From a virus: a stretch of 64,000 nt of DNA. Below, one piece after another: positions 1 to 8,859 of the stretch. Location: IMG/VR virus record IMGVR_UViG_3300008117_000011, positions 1-64,000 of that record; one strand, written 5' to 3'. The notes beneath the pieces are model-generated. The model did not search any database, was not told the origin of the DNA, and was given only the letters and a program-made list of their open reading frames with translations. A program made the translations under genes and the position numbers. Positions within the stretch are counted from its first letter, which is position 1; each line of letters opens with the position of its first letter.

Positions 1-1671
1 AAGATTTATCCCTCTTTTTTTAGCTTCTTCCATTAACATCAACATAGAATTTGCGGCCTCATCAGCTAATTTCTTTTTTAGGGCTTCACCAAAAATACCA
101 TTCTCAACTAAATTCTTGGTGTCTTCATCTGATATTGTGAATTTTGGTGTTTTAATATTACCAGTTTCTCCATTTTTTCCAGATAAAAAGTATTTTGTCC
201 ATTCTGGTAATAATTTAATTTCCTCATCAATCTTTTTAATATTTTTTGCAATTTTTTCTTTTTGTTCTTTTGGTAATTGATTTAAATCAGTATTTTGTTT
301 TTTCTTTATTGATTCATAAACACCTAGTATGTTTTCAACTACTTTTATGTAAGTTAATGTTATACCAAAATCTTTTACAAGTGTTTTAAATAAACTTTCT
401 GTTGGCTTTTTAAGTAAAGCAACAATTTCTGCTTTATAAGCTAAATAATCCGCACCTTTATAAGATTTTTTGGCAATATTATCAACGGCTTTCATTATTT
501 TTGGAGATAGATTATTAGCTTCTTTAATAACTTGTGTGAATAATGCTTTTTCTTCCATTGTTAGTGTGTTCATAAAGGCTTTAATTTGTGCTTGAGTCAT
601 ATTTGTCTCAAGTTTATTTGCCATTATTTTTGTGGATATACCATAACAAGTCTGTAAACTAAAATCTGGTAATATATTAACAAGTGGTGTAAATCTTTGA
701 ACAACTGGTAATGCTATAAATGCTAATGATAACCATCCAGCGCTTTCATAACCTTCTCTATTGAAATAGTATATTGCAACTGGTGCGTTAACAATTGTCT
801 CAGATAATATTGAAGCAGCAAAAAGTCTAGATCTTATTGCATTTACAGAAGCAATTTCTTGAGCGGTTAATCGTGCTATAGCTAAATTTCTTGTAAGAAG
901 AGTTACACCAATTGCAAGACCAATTTGTGCTAAAATACCAACCCCGCTATCCATAAATTTATCAAACCCACCTCTGGTGTCCAAATCAAACGTTGAGTAA
1001 TCACCCGGAACAATAGGTGCTATTATGTTATATGGAATCTGCGTTTCTCCTTCTGTTCTATAGTAACCGGATCCACCATCATTACTTAACGCTGTTTTTG
1101 ATCCTGGGTAGCTTAAGGCCCAGCCACGACTTTTATTGTTTGGGTCTTCTAAATCAATAACAGATTTTGTTGGTTCAATTAGTTTTAAAATTAAATGAAA
1201 ATATTTTCCATCTGGTGTTTTAAATGAATAAGGAATTCCTTTTTTCTGAATAAATTTCCAATCTTCCCAATCATTTGTTGGGTAATACCTTCTTACCGGT
1301 TCTCCATAATTTTCAACGTCAATCTCATCATAGTAACCATATTTATCTTTTTTTGTTAATCCAAGAATTCTACCAGTATCTATATCTGTTAAACGATAAA
1401 ATTTGGTGCCAACAACATATGGTATTTTACTTAATCCACCAAAATCAAAATATTTTATTTTATCATCTTTTTTTTCTTTACCACTAATAGGTGTAAACTT
1501 ATTGAGTACTTCTTTTTGTTTTGCTGCTTTTGGGTCGTAGTTGAAGTTTACAGTACCATCTTGGTTATACTGATTTATATTATCAACAGATTGTTCAGAT
1601 AAAAAAATTGATTTATTAAAATAAATTAATTTATCAATTTCAGTTATTATATCATTTATTTTTTTATCCAT
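1..1671 (-). CDS. Large unknown phage protein, C-terminus cut by window edge
   Basis: The frame is open for 557 codons from the ATG at 1671 to the left edge, so the C-terminus lies outside the window. The first 30 residues end in a hydrophobic stretch closing with LSEQ, the same (L/I)xE-Q ending seen in the leaders of the next two genes. The middle has several hydrophobic alanine/isoleucine-rich segments (about residues 240-330) that could be membrane segments or buried helices. The end is lysine-rich and helical. It lies 41 bp downstream of the 501-residue gene in the same direction, so it is probably the last gene of that operon. I do not recognise a family. Confidence 0.85.
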   Translation of the reverse strand, partial: MDKKINDIITEIDKLIYFNKSIFLSEQSVDNINQYNQDGTVNFNYDPKAAKQKEVLNKFTPISGKEKKDDKIKYFDFGGLSKIPYVVGTKFYRLTDIDTGRILGLTKKDKYGYYDEIDVENYGEPVRRYYPTNDWEDWKFIQKKGIPYSFKTPDGKYFHLILKLIEPTKSVIDLEDPNNKSRGWALSYPGSKTALSNDGGSGYYRTEGETQIPYNIIAPIVPGDYSTFDLDTRGGFDKFMDSGVGILAQIGLAIGVTLLTRNLAIARLTAQEIASVNAIRSRLFAASILSETIVNAPVAIYYFNREGYESAGWLSLAFIALPVVQRFTPLVNILPDFSLQTCYGISTKIMANKLETNMTQAQIKAFMNTLTMEEKALFTQVIKEANNLSPKIMKAVDNIAKKSYKGADYLAYKAEIVALLKKPTESLFKTLVKDFGITLTYIKVVENILGVYESIKKKQNTDLNQLPKEQKEKIAKNIKKIDEEIKLLPEWTKYFLSGKNGETGNIKTPKFTISDEDTKNLVENGIFGEALKKKLADEAANSMLMLMEEAKKRGINL

Positions 1672-1712
1672 TTTAAATTTTTATAATCTTTTGTTTAATA
1701 AATGTTTTAATC

Positions 1713-3218
1713 TTATCTTGGGTCGGCTAAAGGTTTAATTGGGACTCTTTTTAAAAATTCAACAGTATAATTTGTTTGTGACTCCATCTCGCTAGGTTTC
1801 TTGCAGAACTGAACGTTGTCTTCTCTAACCCAACCATATTTATAACCTAAACCACCTTCGTGCATATCCTGTTGTAGGTTTAAAAATTCTACTTGATACC
1901 AAAGCATATTTTTGTATTTTTTTGGTAATTTTTTGTAAAGTTCATCTGTGTAGAAGTCAATTGCATTATTAATACCCATCCCAAGTATATAGTTTTTTTG
2001 TTTTTGATTTCCTGTTAATAGAACATCTTTTATTGTTTTTCCTTTAAACCCTGGTGCTGGTTCATTTGAAACCCCTTTAGTATCTAAATGAGATATTAAT
2101 TTATTTAGTTCTGTTTTTGATCCTATAATATTTTTAAAAAACTTTAAAAGTGTGTTATCATCACGTATTTGTCCGTTGTAAAAGGCCGAAACCGGTCTTT
2201 GTCTTTTTTGTGAGATATATTTTCCAACAACTTCATCACTTGACCAATTAATAAAATTATCAGTAGGGTCTAAAAGTCCTGTGTCATCATTTACCTCATT
2301 TGTTGTTCTTAAATTTACATAATTAACACCTTGTTTTAAACAGATATATTCACCACCAATAAATTCATTATTTTGTGAAACTGGTGATTGACTTATTAAC
2401 ATTTTTTCATCATTTGTTAGTGGTAAATGTGATGCCAAATCAAACCCACCAATTGCGGTTGAATCCATTGATAATTTTTTACTTTCAGTGTCCAAGTTTA
2501 AGTCTTCAATGTCAATTTTTTTAACTTTACCTTGATCAGTGTAACTGTAACTCATATCTGAACGAATAAGATATGGTGCTTGAGGTGTATAATTATTATC
2601 TGCTTGATATTTTTTATATTCCGTTAAAAACCAACTTGTATATGATAAATATATTTCATAAAAAGGATTTTGATTACCCGTATTCTCTAGAGCTTTTGAA
2701 AAGACCGAAAAACTCATAGTACACCCTTTTGGTTTGTTTTGGACGACAAGGTAAGAGTTATTCATACAATTGTAGACCAATTCTTCAAATGAGCTGTTTA
2801 TTTGGTCTTGAATTATTTTATCATTACTCAGTTTTGCGTAAATACCGGTTTTTTTTGATATTTGATCTTTGATTATTTGTACGTAATAATTACAAGCAGT
2901 TAATTCATTAGCTTTATTTTGTGCTAATAAATCTTGTTGCTGTTGAATGTATTCACTGGTTGATTTATTTTTATATGGAACAACACTAGCAAAATTTGGG
3001 GATACGTATTGTTTACCTGTTTTACAATCAATTATTGTTCTATCAGTTAGATTCTGATTACCTTCACTTGATGTTATTTTTGGTGATTGGTTTGATTGTT
3101 TTTTTGCGGTAATAGTTACTTCTGGTTGTGCACTAACCGGTTGTTCAGACAAAGTCTTTCTTGAGTCATATTTCATATTAAGAAGTATTCTTTTCAGTAT
3201 TTCATCAGAATTATTCAT
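1713..3218 (-). CDS. Unknown 501-aa virion-type protein with leader
   Basis: The N-terminus has a helical leader with RILLNMKYDSRKTLSEQ, giving a candidate cleavage after LSE at about residue 26. The next 30 residues are a low-complexity P/Q/S/K linker. The body is soluble-looking and rich in N, Y and K with no motif I can name. It overlaps the preceding 81-residue gene by 4 bp, indicating translational coupling. A structural or packaged role is inferred from the leader and the neighbours only. Confidence 0.85.
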   Translation of the reverse strand: MNNSDEILKRILLNMKYDSRKTLSEQPVSAQPEVTITAKKQSNQSPKITSSEGNQNLTDRTIIDCKTGKQYVSPNFASVVPYKNKSTSEYIQQQQDLLAQNKANELTACNYYVQIIKDQISKKTGIYAKLSNDKIIQDQINSSFEELVYNCMNNSYLVVQNKPKGCTMSFSVFSKALENTGNQNPFYEIYLSYTSWFLTEYKKYQADNNYTPQAPYLIRSDMSYSYTDQGKVKKIDIEDLNLDTESKKLSMDSTAIGGFDLASHLPLTNDEKMLISQSPVSQNNEFIGGEYICLKQGVNYVNLRTTNEVNDDTGLLDPTDNFINWSSDEVVGKYISQKRQRPVSAFYNGQIRDDNTLLKFFKNIIGSKTELNKLISHLDTKGVSNEPAPGFKGKTIKDVLLTGNQKQKNYILGMGINNAIDFYTDELYKKLPKKYKNMLWYQVEFLNLQQDMHEGGLGYKYGWVREDNVQFCKKPSEMESQTNYTVEFLKRVPIKPLADPR

Positions 3219-3460
3219 AATAAAGTATTTGCTTTACCTCGTGTAATTTTATTTAATGATTTCCAAGTTACCTTATCATCAATTGTATTCGCATTACTTC
3301 TAACAAGCCCTGTTTCCCATTTTGTAACAGCAGGATATGCACCTCCACCACCAGATGATGTTGCACCTCCTCCAGCGTCATCCTCCTCGCCCAATTCACC
3401 ATTGTTTGTTGGGTTAAATGTGTATTTCTCAAGAAGTCCTATTAATTGGTCTAACTCCAT
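3215..3460 (-). CDS. Small Gly-rich protein with TRGKAN motif
   Basis: This 81-residue protein starts with a short amphipathic helix, continues into an acidic then glycine/serine-rich linker (GGGATSSGGGGAY), and ends with a tryptophan segment and TRGKANTLL. A related half-motif, LVRSNANTI, occurs about 15 residues earlier, suggesting a repeated short unit. It is the first gene of a three-gene operon reading left. Function is unknown; a small virion linker or decoration protein is possible. Confidence 0.75.
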   Translation of the reverse strand: MELDQLIGLLEKYTFNPTNNGELGEEDDAGGGATSSGGGGAYPAVTKWETGLVRSNANTIDDKVTWKSLNKITRGKANTLL

Positions 3461-3475
3461 AAAAATTTTTCTTTT

Positions 3476-3483
3476 ATAAATAT
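3476..3483 (-). promoter_or_regulatory. RTATTTAT motif (putative late promoter)
   Basis: ATATTTAT on the minus strand, 15 bp before the ATG at 3460, heading the 3460-to-left-edge operon. It lies back to back with the TAnnTTTG promoter of the plus-strand lipoprotein gene. Confidence 0.5.
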
Positions 3484-3504
3484 TTGTAAATAGAAAAAAA
3501 ATAG

Positions 3505-3512
3505 TATCTTTG
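3505..3512 (+). promoter_or_regulatory. Bacteroidota -7 element TATCTTTG
   Basis: TATCTTTG matches TAnnTTTG and lies 29 bp upstream of the lipoprotein ATG at 3542. This is the known -7 consensus for the primary sigma factor of Bacteroidota. Confidence 0.65.
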
Positions 3513-3541
3513 TGATATAGATAATATTTAAATAATAAGAT

Positions 3542-4045
3542 ATGAAACGAATTTTTGTACTTTTCTTTTTGCTTGGACTTGTAACTTCTTGTACAAAATA
3601 TGCAGAACCTAGTCTTCTTAGTCTGAGTGGCGAGTATCGTGTAGATAAAATCACGTACGAACAGACTGATAATACAACTAACTCAAATAATATGGTATTT
3701 TACCCGGGTGATATGTATATTAACCCAAATGATTCACACCCATTTGATACGATTCCGGTTGGTTTTTACAAATTACATTTTGATTATTCTATTGTTAGTT
3801 TTTCACCAAATCAGAATATGGATGGGTCAACAACTTGGTCTGAACAATATTTCTATCACGTTCATAATCAAACAACACAATATGCTGGTGATTTAGAAAT
3901 TGAGATGAATGGTTCAAAAAGAATGTTCTCAATTATTGAAGATGGTCTTGAGCATATTGTAATTAGGTCAAAAGGGGCCTGGTTCTCAGGGTCGTCTGGA
4001 CCAAACGAATCTATTACATTATTTTTAACAAGAACTGGTCCGTGA
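3542..4045 (+). CDS. Phage-encoded lipoprotein
   Basis: The 167-residue protein begins with MKRI, a hydrophobic stretch and the lipobox LVTSC (cysteine 17), so it should be exported and lipidated by host signal peptidase II. The mature part looks beta-rich with many Y, F, T and N residues. It stands alone on the plus strand between leftward operons, with its own promoter at 3505 and a terminator overlapping its stop codon. A host-surface role such as superinfection exclusion is plausible but unproven. Confidence 0.85.
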   Translation: MKRIFVLFFLLGLVTSCTKYAEPSLLSLSGEYRVDKITYEQTDNTTNSNNMVFYPGDMYINPNDSHPFDTIPVGFYKLHFDYSIVSFSPNQNMDGSTTWSEQYFYHVHNQTTQYAGDLEIEMNGSKRMFSIIEDGLEHIVIRSKGAWFSGSSGPNESITLFLTRTGP

Positions 4046-4062
4046 TAAACGGGCCTTTTTTA
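4037..4062 (+). terminator. Intrinsic terminator
   Basis: GGTCCGT pairs with ACGGGCC (one G-U) around a 5-base loop and is followed by a T run. It overlaps the stop codon of the lipoprotein gene. Confidence 0.75.
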
Positions 4063-4365
4063 TTATAGGATTTCTGACTTTGGAAGTTTGTCTTGATTTA
4101 CAATGTAATATTCATTTAGAAAGGATATAAGCTGCTCTTCATCTATTGACTGGAACTCTTCATCATAATAGTCATCTTCTTCGTCCTCAAACCCAAAAAA
4201 ATCATTGGTATCATCAACTAAATCATACCCAAAATCTTTTGCCTCATTTAAATCAACAATATCATTTCTGATTTCATCATCCGAATCACTAGATAACCTG
4301 AAAGAAATTTCAATTCTTTTAGTATCCTCAAAAAGATAGTACGAAACTAACTCCTGTATTTCCAT
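4063..4365 (-). CDS. Small acidic protein
   Basis: This 100-residue, strongly acidic protein has clusters of D and E around residues 55-80 (EDEEDDYYDEEF). It follows the next gene by 2 bp. No domain is recognised. Acidic proteins in head-gene regions can act as scaffold or DNA mimics, but nothing here fixes a role. Confidence 0.75.
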   Translation of the reverse strand: MEIQELVSYYLFEDTKRIEISFRLSSDSDDEIRNDIVDLNEAKDFGYDLVDDTNDFFGFEDEEDDYYDEEFQSIDEEQLISFLNEYYIVNQDKLPKSEIL

Positions 4366-4367
4366 TT

Positions 4368-4937
4368 TTAATTGTAGTTTTTAAATCTCTTAAACATATC
4401 TAAAGATTTATTTACACTTTCCATTAGATTATTATCCTCATCAAATTCGTCTAATGGTTGTGAACTAAAATCATCAAGCTCATCAATATCATACTCATAA
4501 TAGTCCTCCATCATTTCTTCAGTATCAATATCAAAAACAATATCCAAATTGTCGTCATCACAATTTTTACACTCACCATCATCTTTCATTCCAAGAGACA
4601 TATAATCAATTTCATCCTCGTTTGGTGAAGGATATAAATCATGCATAAAATCTGGATTATCCAAATCAACAGTTCCATTTTCTAAATCATCCGAACCATC
4701 AGCAATTTGATCTCTTCTATCAATATCTTCGTTAATTTTTGTATTTGTATAATGTTTTACCTCACCTTTATTTGATACTGTAATTCCGTTCTTATCATTT
4801 GCCAGATCTTGCACATAAAGAGGTTGCATGTTGGACCCATTTGCGTATTCTGTTACATAACCATCATAAAGTGATTTATGTTTGTCTAGAATATCATTTT
4901 TCTCAGTTTGAGACATCTTAAAGAAATATTGTGCCAT
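4368..4937 (-). CDS. Acidic protein with class D leader
   Basis: The start region contains SQTEKNDILDKHKSLYDG, which matches the class D leader pattern (EKxxIL-[D/E]) of the genes at 7106 and 20113. The body is very acidic, with a Cys pair (CKNC) near residue 123. An alternative start is the internal Met at residue 8. It sits in a three-gene operon with an SH3-like zinc-ribbon protein upstream and an acidic protein downstream. Function unknown. Confidence 0.75.
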   Translation of the reverse strand: MAQYFFKMSQTEKNDILDKHKSLYDGYVTEYANGSNMQPLYVQDLANDKNGITVSNKGEVKHYTNTKINEDIDRRDQIADGSDDLENGTVDLDNPDFMHDLYPSPNEDEIDYMSLGMKDDGECKNCDDDNLDIVFDIDTEEMMEDYYEYDIDELDDFSSQPLDEFDEDNNLMESVNKSLDMFKRFKNYN

Positions 4938-4941
4938 ATTA

Positions 4942-5328
4942 TTATTTTTTACATTCTTTTATTATTTGTTTTTTTGTTTTAAAAAACAAAACGCTTTCAT
5001 TTATATCTTCAACATCATCAATTTCAACTACCTTTCTCCACTGATCAATAGGTTCTAATTCTGTACTTCCACAATTTTTACACTCTGGAAATTCAGAACC
5101 TTGTTCGTTTCCACATTGTTTACATATTCTACCGTCAATAAGTGCTAAACTAGAACCACTTTTCCAATTTACATAGTACTGATTTAATCCGAAGACGTTT
5201 GAAACTGACTTTACGACACCCGGTGTTCCTCCGGCAACACCAGAGAATTTATCAGACATATTAATACAAATTACTTTGTCACCAGGTTCTAATAGTACGT
5301 TTTTTTCATATTTAACTTTCTTTGCCAT
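4942..5328 (-). CDS. SH3-like plus zinc-ribbon protein
   Basis: Residues 13-65 look like a small beta-barrel (GDKVICINMSDKFSG, PGVVKSV, YYVNWKSG). They are followed by a four-cysteine zinc ribbon (CKQCGN then CKNCGS, residues 70-90). There is no leader; the start is MAKKVKYEKN, directly behind a TATATTTG element. It heads the 5328-4063 operon. Nucleic-acid binding is a reasonable inference from the fold pattern, not shown. Confidence 0.75.
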   Translation of the reverse strand: MAKKVKYEKNVLLEPGDKVICINMSDKFSGVAGGTPGVVKSVSNVFGLNQYYVNWKSGSSLALIDGRICKQCGNEQGSEFPECKNCGSTELEPIDQWRKVVEIDDVEDINESVLFFKTKKQIIKECKK

Positions 5329-5329
5329 A

Positions 5330-5337
5330 CAAATATA
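5330..5337 (-). promoter_or_regulatory. Bacteroidota -7 element TATATTTG
   Basis: TATATTTG on the minus strand ends 1 bp before the ATG at 5328. Transcription would begin at or inside the start codon, so either the mRNA is leaderless or a slightly later start is used. Confidence 0.5.
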
Positions 5338-5348
5338 AATATAGCGTA

Positions 5349-5356
5349 ATATTTAT
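5349..5356 (+). promoter_or_regulatory. RTATTTAT motif
   Basis: ATATTTAT lies 5 bp before the ATG at 5362, divergent from the TATATTTG element that serves 5328. Confidence 0.5.
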
Positions 5357-5361
5357 TTGTT

Positions 5362-5979
5362 ATGAAGATAATACTTACAGAATCACAATATAAAAATTTA
5401 ATACTTGAAAACTTAGGTAGGGAAACAATTAATAAATTAAAATCTCTTCAGGAATTCTTTGATAACGTATCTTCTGAAAGTAAAAAACAAATAGGATTAG
5501 ACTTAGGATTTCTTGCGACCTGGGGTGTTACAATTGCTGGTTTTGTCAGACCGATTAGTGAATTTATGAAAGGTGAATTTCCGGAACTAACATCAACGGA
5601 AATAATTCTTTTGTCAACTGGTGTAATTTTAACTTACTTTACAACAAACAAGGATAAACTAAGAAAAGTTCTTGATTTAATAAAAGAAAAGAATCTTATT
5701 TTTGAGTTTGACATAGTTCTTGAAAAGGCGGATAAGTTAAAAAACGTATTTTTTGCTTTTATTGATAGTCTTGCAATCCCTATAAGTAAGATATCAAATA
5801 TGCTTGCTTATACATTCATTATTCCGATAATTCCTGAACTATATGAAATGGCTCAAGGAAATGAATCAATGGATGTATCTGAAATGGTTGGTAGAGTTCT
5901 TGGTTTTGTTGGTATCACATATGGTGGAAATTTAACAAAAAGACTTCTTAATGAAATTGTAAGAAGATTTAAATCTTAA
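5362..5979 (+). CDS. Membrane protein with class B leader
   Basis: The 205-residue protein opens with MKIILTESQYKNLILEN, where LTE-S is the candidate cleavage point. Four hydrophobic segments follow at about residues 48-68, 80-98, 125-160 and 170-190, separated by charged helices. If packaged, it could insert into the host membrane at infection. It converges on the 5976 gene with a 4 bp overlap. The family is unknown. Confidence 0.85.
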   Translation: MKIILTESQYKNLILENLGRETINKLKSLQEFFDNVSSESKKQIGLDLGFLATWGVTIAGFVRPISEFMKGEFPELTSTEIILLSTGVILTYFTTNKDKLRKVLDLIKEKNLIFEFDIVLEKADKLKNVFFAFIDSLAIPISKISNMLAYTFIIPIIPELYEMAQGNESMDVSEMVGRVLGFVGITYGGNLTKRLLNEIVRRFKS

Positions 5980-6410
5980 TAATTTGAGTAATCACCATAA
6001 GCTTCTTCTGGATCCCAGAATAGACCTAAAGTAATTTCACTAAATTCTGAATAAGATAAATTAACTTCGTGTATTATTATACCCCTAAATGAATTTGTCT
6101 TTTTATTAAGTTTTAAGTCTCTTGATAAACCCACTTGACAAATCTCTTGAACTACATTAAAATACCATTTTAAATTATCACCAATTGCGTCAGGTTCAAA
6201 ATCACAATTATCACAATCTGCGTTTTTTATTGTTAAACCTAAACTAATTTCATAAACTCGTTTTTTACCTTCTTTCCAATCAAAATCAATGTTGTCTAAT
6301 TGAATTAAAATATCACCTCTATCAATTTGTGGATTTAAACCAAGATTTACTGTTACATAGTTTTTTAATGTTTCAATTCTTGTTTGTAATTCTTGTGGGA
6401 TTTGTTTCAT
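5976..6410 (-). CDS. Unknown 144-aa protein
   Basis: A soluble alpha/beta-looking protein with a Cys pair (CDNC, residues 57-60). The N-terminus is a plain helix (MKQIPQELQTRIETLKNYV) without a clear leader. It is joined end to end with the upstream peptidase-like gene by a 1 bp overlap, so the two are probably co-translated. Function unknown. Confidence 0.8.
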   Translation of the reverse strand: MKQIPQELQTRIETLKNYVTVNLGLNPQIDRGDILIQLDNIDFDWKEGKKRVYEISLGLTIKNADCDNCDFEPDAIGDNLKWYFNVVQEICQVGLSRDLKLNKKTNSFRGIIIHEVNLSYSEFSEITLGLFWDPEEAYGDYSNY

Positions 6411-7006
6411 TATCTATGATTTAATATTTTGTTTATCACATCTGGTATTTGCTCATCACTTAATCTGTGAACTTCTTTGTTTTTTTCAAACCAGTTCTTA
6501 ATTACAAAATCAAGAGGTTTTTGTGTTATTTTAGCAAGTCTTTTAAAACCGAATAATTGGGCATCAAGTTCTTTTGGTTGTGTGTAATACTCATAAGGGT
6601 CTTCCGGTTCATCCCCACCAAGTTCATAAGTTCCCTTTATGTTTTGATCTACGTGTCTTATTTCGTGAGCTATTAACTCATTTAGTTCACCAATTAAATC
6701 ATACATAATCTGCATTTTTACCTCTGGGTTATATTCAATACGGATAATAATTATATCATCCTCGTGTAAATATTCCCCATTGATTATAAATGATTGGATC
6801 TCATCATTTTTTACAAGTTGCATTTCAACCGATAGTGGTGTTGGGAGTTCTTTAAATTCATAAAAATCTTTTTCTTCATCAAAGTAATTTGGAAGGTAGA
6901 ATTCACCATCTTCTTCTATTTTAAAGACTTTTGTAATACCAGACACTATTTGTCTTATTACATTTCTTCTTCTGTTGTCTTCAAGTAAAATTTGTTCTTT
7001 GGTCAT
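6410..7006 (-). CDS. Zincin-like metallopeptidase with leader
   Basis: The motif AHEIRHVDQ (HExxH) lies at about residues 117-125, and PKELDAQLFGF about 25 residues later could supply the third zinc ligand. The start at 7006 (MTKEQILLEDNRRRN) is preferred over the upstream Met at 7057 because it gives a leader-like N-terminus with LLE-D. A packaged peptidase acting in the new host or during entry is an inference. It could also be a catalytically weak relative; substrate unknown. Confidence 0.75.
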   Translation of the reverse strand: MTKEQILLEDNRRRNVIRQIVSGITKVFKIEEDGEFYLPNYFDEEKDFYEFKELPTPLSVEMQLVKNDEIQSFIINGEYLHEDDIIIIRIEYNPEVKMQIMYDLIGELNELIAHEIRHVDQNIKGTYELGGDEPEDPYEYYTQPKELDAQLFGFKRLAKITQKPLDFVIKNWFEKNKEVHRLSDEQIPDVINKILNHR

Positions 7007-7041
7007 ACAAATAAATATGTAAAGGTTATTAATATAACTAT

Positions 7042-7080
7042 AAAAAAAATACACCAAAAATAAATTATGGTGTATTTTTT
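7042..7080. terminator. Bidirectional hairpin terminator
   Basis: ATACACCA pairs with TGGTGTAT, flanked by an A run on the left and a T run on the right. On the minus strand it ends transcription from the 7106 gene. Confidence 0.7.
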
Positions 7081-7105
7081 AATTTTTTATTAAAATAAAA
7101 TTATT

Positions 7106-7894
7106 TTAACCAAGAGTTTCAGTACATAACATTGTTATTTGTTCTGGCGTTAAAGATTCACCCATTTTCAATTGATTAAGAGCGTCTTGCGTTTTACAAC
7201 CCCAATAACCATCATCTTTAATACCAAGTGTTGGTAATTTTTTAGCTAAACATCTTTGTACTTCTTTTATTTTTTCACATTTATCACACTTGTGGTAATG
7301 TTGTGATTGTGAACAATCTTTGTATGCTGGACAAGCAGGAATTCCACTAGGGCATTTTTTAGTTGGGCTTACTTGTGATCCTTTACATTTATAACCATCC
7401 TCACCTAGTTTAGCCCAAGCTTTACTTCCAGGTCTATCGGTATCAGGCTTTAATTTTGTTCCACAACAAAACATTGATTTCATTTTTCCTATAAAATCAA
7501 CCGGGTCTGTATATATATACTCATATCTGTCAACCCAATTACCGCTATCGTCCTTCAATTTTCCAATTACTTTATTAGAATCACATTTTATTGTTAATAA
7601 CTCCCGATAAGCATAACCTCGTTGTAAATTATTCCAAAATGTTATCGCATTAAATCTTTCATCTCCCCAAACGACCGTTCCAAGTTTTAATTCAGCTGTT
7701 ACACCTTTACCACCTCCTTGTCCAATTTCTTGACCTCTAAAAGTAACATCGCCTTGAGTTATGTATTGACCTTTTTCGTTAAGAATATCCTTTTCTTTAC
7801 TATATTGCTCAAGAATTGGCTTTAAAGATAAGTTTTTGTGCATATCTAATATTCTTCTTTTTTCTTCTTCTGAAATTAAAATTCTTTTGTTCAT
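7106..7894 (-). CDS. Cys-rich protein with class D leader and C-terminal PG-binding-like end
   Basis: The leader is MNKRILISEEEKRRILDMHK (ISE-E). The middle has FCCGTK, and residues 165-205 are cysteine-rich (CPSGIPACPAYKDC, CDKCEK), probably metal-binding. The last 45 residues (IKDDGYWGCKTQDALNQL) resemble the DG-G-T-AL pattern of peptidoglycan-binding domains. The end (CTETLG) matches the ends of the genes at 13004 and 16888, so the three are related. A role in cell-wall contact is tentative. Confidence 0.8.
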   Translation of the reverse strand: MNKRILISEEEKRRILDMHKNLSLKPILEQYSKEKDILNEKGQYITQGDVTFRGQEIGQGGGKGVTAELKLGTVVWGDERFNAITFWNNLQRGYAYRELLTIKCDSNKVIGKLKDDSGNWVDRYEYIYTDPVDFIGKMKSMFCCGTKLKPDTDRPGSKAWAKLGEDGYKCKGSQVSPTKKCPSGIPACPAYKDCSQSQHYHKCDKCEKIKEVQRCLAKKLPTLGIKDDGYWGCKTQDALNQLKMGESLTPEQITMLCTETLG

Positions 7895-7909
7895 AATTTA
7901 ACTTTTATT

Positions 7910-7917
7910 ATAAATAT
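7910..7917 (-). promoter_or_regulatory. RTATTTAT motif
   Basis: ATATTTAT on the minus strand, 15 bp before the ATG at 7894. Confidence 0.45.
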
Positions 7918-7938
7918 ATTTGATTATAAAAAAATAAT

Positions 7939-8859
7939 TTAAGTTTGATTTTTACTAGAGCAAAAATCACCATTTTGTACATAATAAGACCCAATGTCTG
8001 CAAGATTAAAAACATATGAAGGTATTTTCATTAATTCTTGGTATTTAGGATTGTTAATTACCCATTCTGGAACATTTATACAACCGGATGATAAATTTGA
8101 TGATTTATTTATACTTTCATCATCTAAATCAAAAATTGTTCTATCTTTTGCCTTAATTAATGCGTCTTTTCTTTCTGGATCATTTAATACTTTATGAATT
8201 GCTTGTGACAATAACTTACCATCTAATGTTTTTAAATATGTGTAGGGAACACTTAAATTACTTGTTGTATATATACCAGGATTTAAAGAGGCTCCACCAC
8301 TAAATTCAAAAACCTCTTTATCGGAAACATCACTAACTTTTTTATTTTTATATTTTGCAATATAAGCCCTTCTTTCTTCAAAATTTAAAAGATTAAATTT
8401 TTTAAATTCGTCTGATGTTGCTTGTTTTTCTCTACCGGTAATAATTGGAATTGGGGATTTTTTTTGTAAATCTTCATATGGCGTCACATCGTTTAATTCT
8501 TTATCAAAAAAATAAATTGTATGTCGCATAGAGTTTATAATTATTATATTTTTATCTCTAAATCTTGGTCTTATTGCAATGAGTCCCATTTCGCAAGCCG
8601 TATAAGTTTCAACCCCATCTGAAATTAATTTTGTTGCAAATAACTGAATATCATTATTTATTCCTGAAAAAACAACATTTAAATCATCAGTATTTAACTT
8701 TGTTTTGTACTTTGCAATAATTTCATCGTAATCAACAACATTAGTTTTTGATGATTCGTCAAATTTAAGACAAGAGTTTTCGGTCTGTTCAGTTACAATA
8801 CCATATAAATTTTTTATGTGGTTTTTTTCACTTTCTGTTATGACAAATCTTTTACTCAT
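7939..8859 (-). CDS. L,D-transpeptidase-like (YkuD-type) protein with leader
   Basis: The leader MSKRFVITESEKNHIKNLYG contains ITE-S. The C-terminal half has PGIYTTS, an IHK histidine and SSGCINVPEW, resembling the H...SxGC[IV]R active site of L,D-transpeptidases, although the Arg after the Cys motif is replaced (INV). These enzymes cross-link peptidoglycan peptides in the periplasm. A packaged member could repair or rework the wall at the entry site. The fold assignment is from motifs only; it starts the operon continuing into 8860 with no gap. Confidence 0.6.
   Translation of the reverse strand: MSKRFVITESEKNHIKNLYGIVTEQTENSCLKFDESSKTNVVDYDEIIAKYKTKLNTDDLNVVFSGINNDIQLFATKLISDGVETYTACEMGLIAIRPRFRDKNIIIINSMRHTIYFFDKELNDVTPYEDLQKKSPIPIITGREKQATSDEFKKFNLLNFEERRAYIAKYKNKKVSDVSDKEVFEFSGGASLNPGIYTTSNLSVPYTYLKTLDGKLLSQAIHKVLNDPERKDALIKAKDRTIFDLDDESINKSSNLSSGCINVPEWVINNPKYQELMKIPSYVFNLADIGSYYVQNGDFCSSKNQT

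Noticed and set aside
3451-3654. Minus-strand 67-residue ORF over the lipoprotein start
   Set aside because: It covers the lipoprotein promoter and signal peptide and has shadow-like composition.
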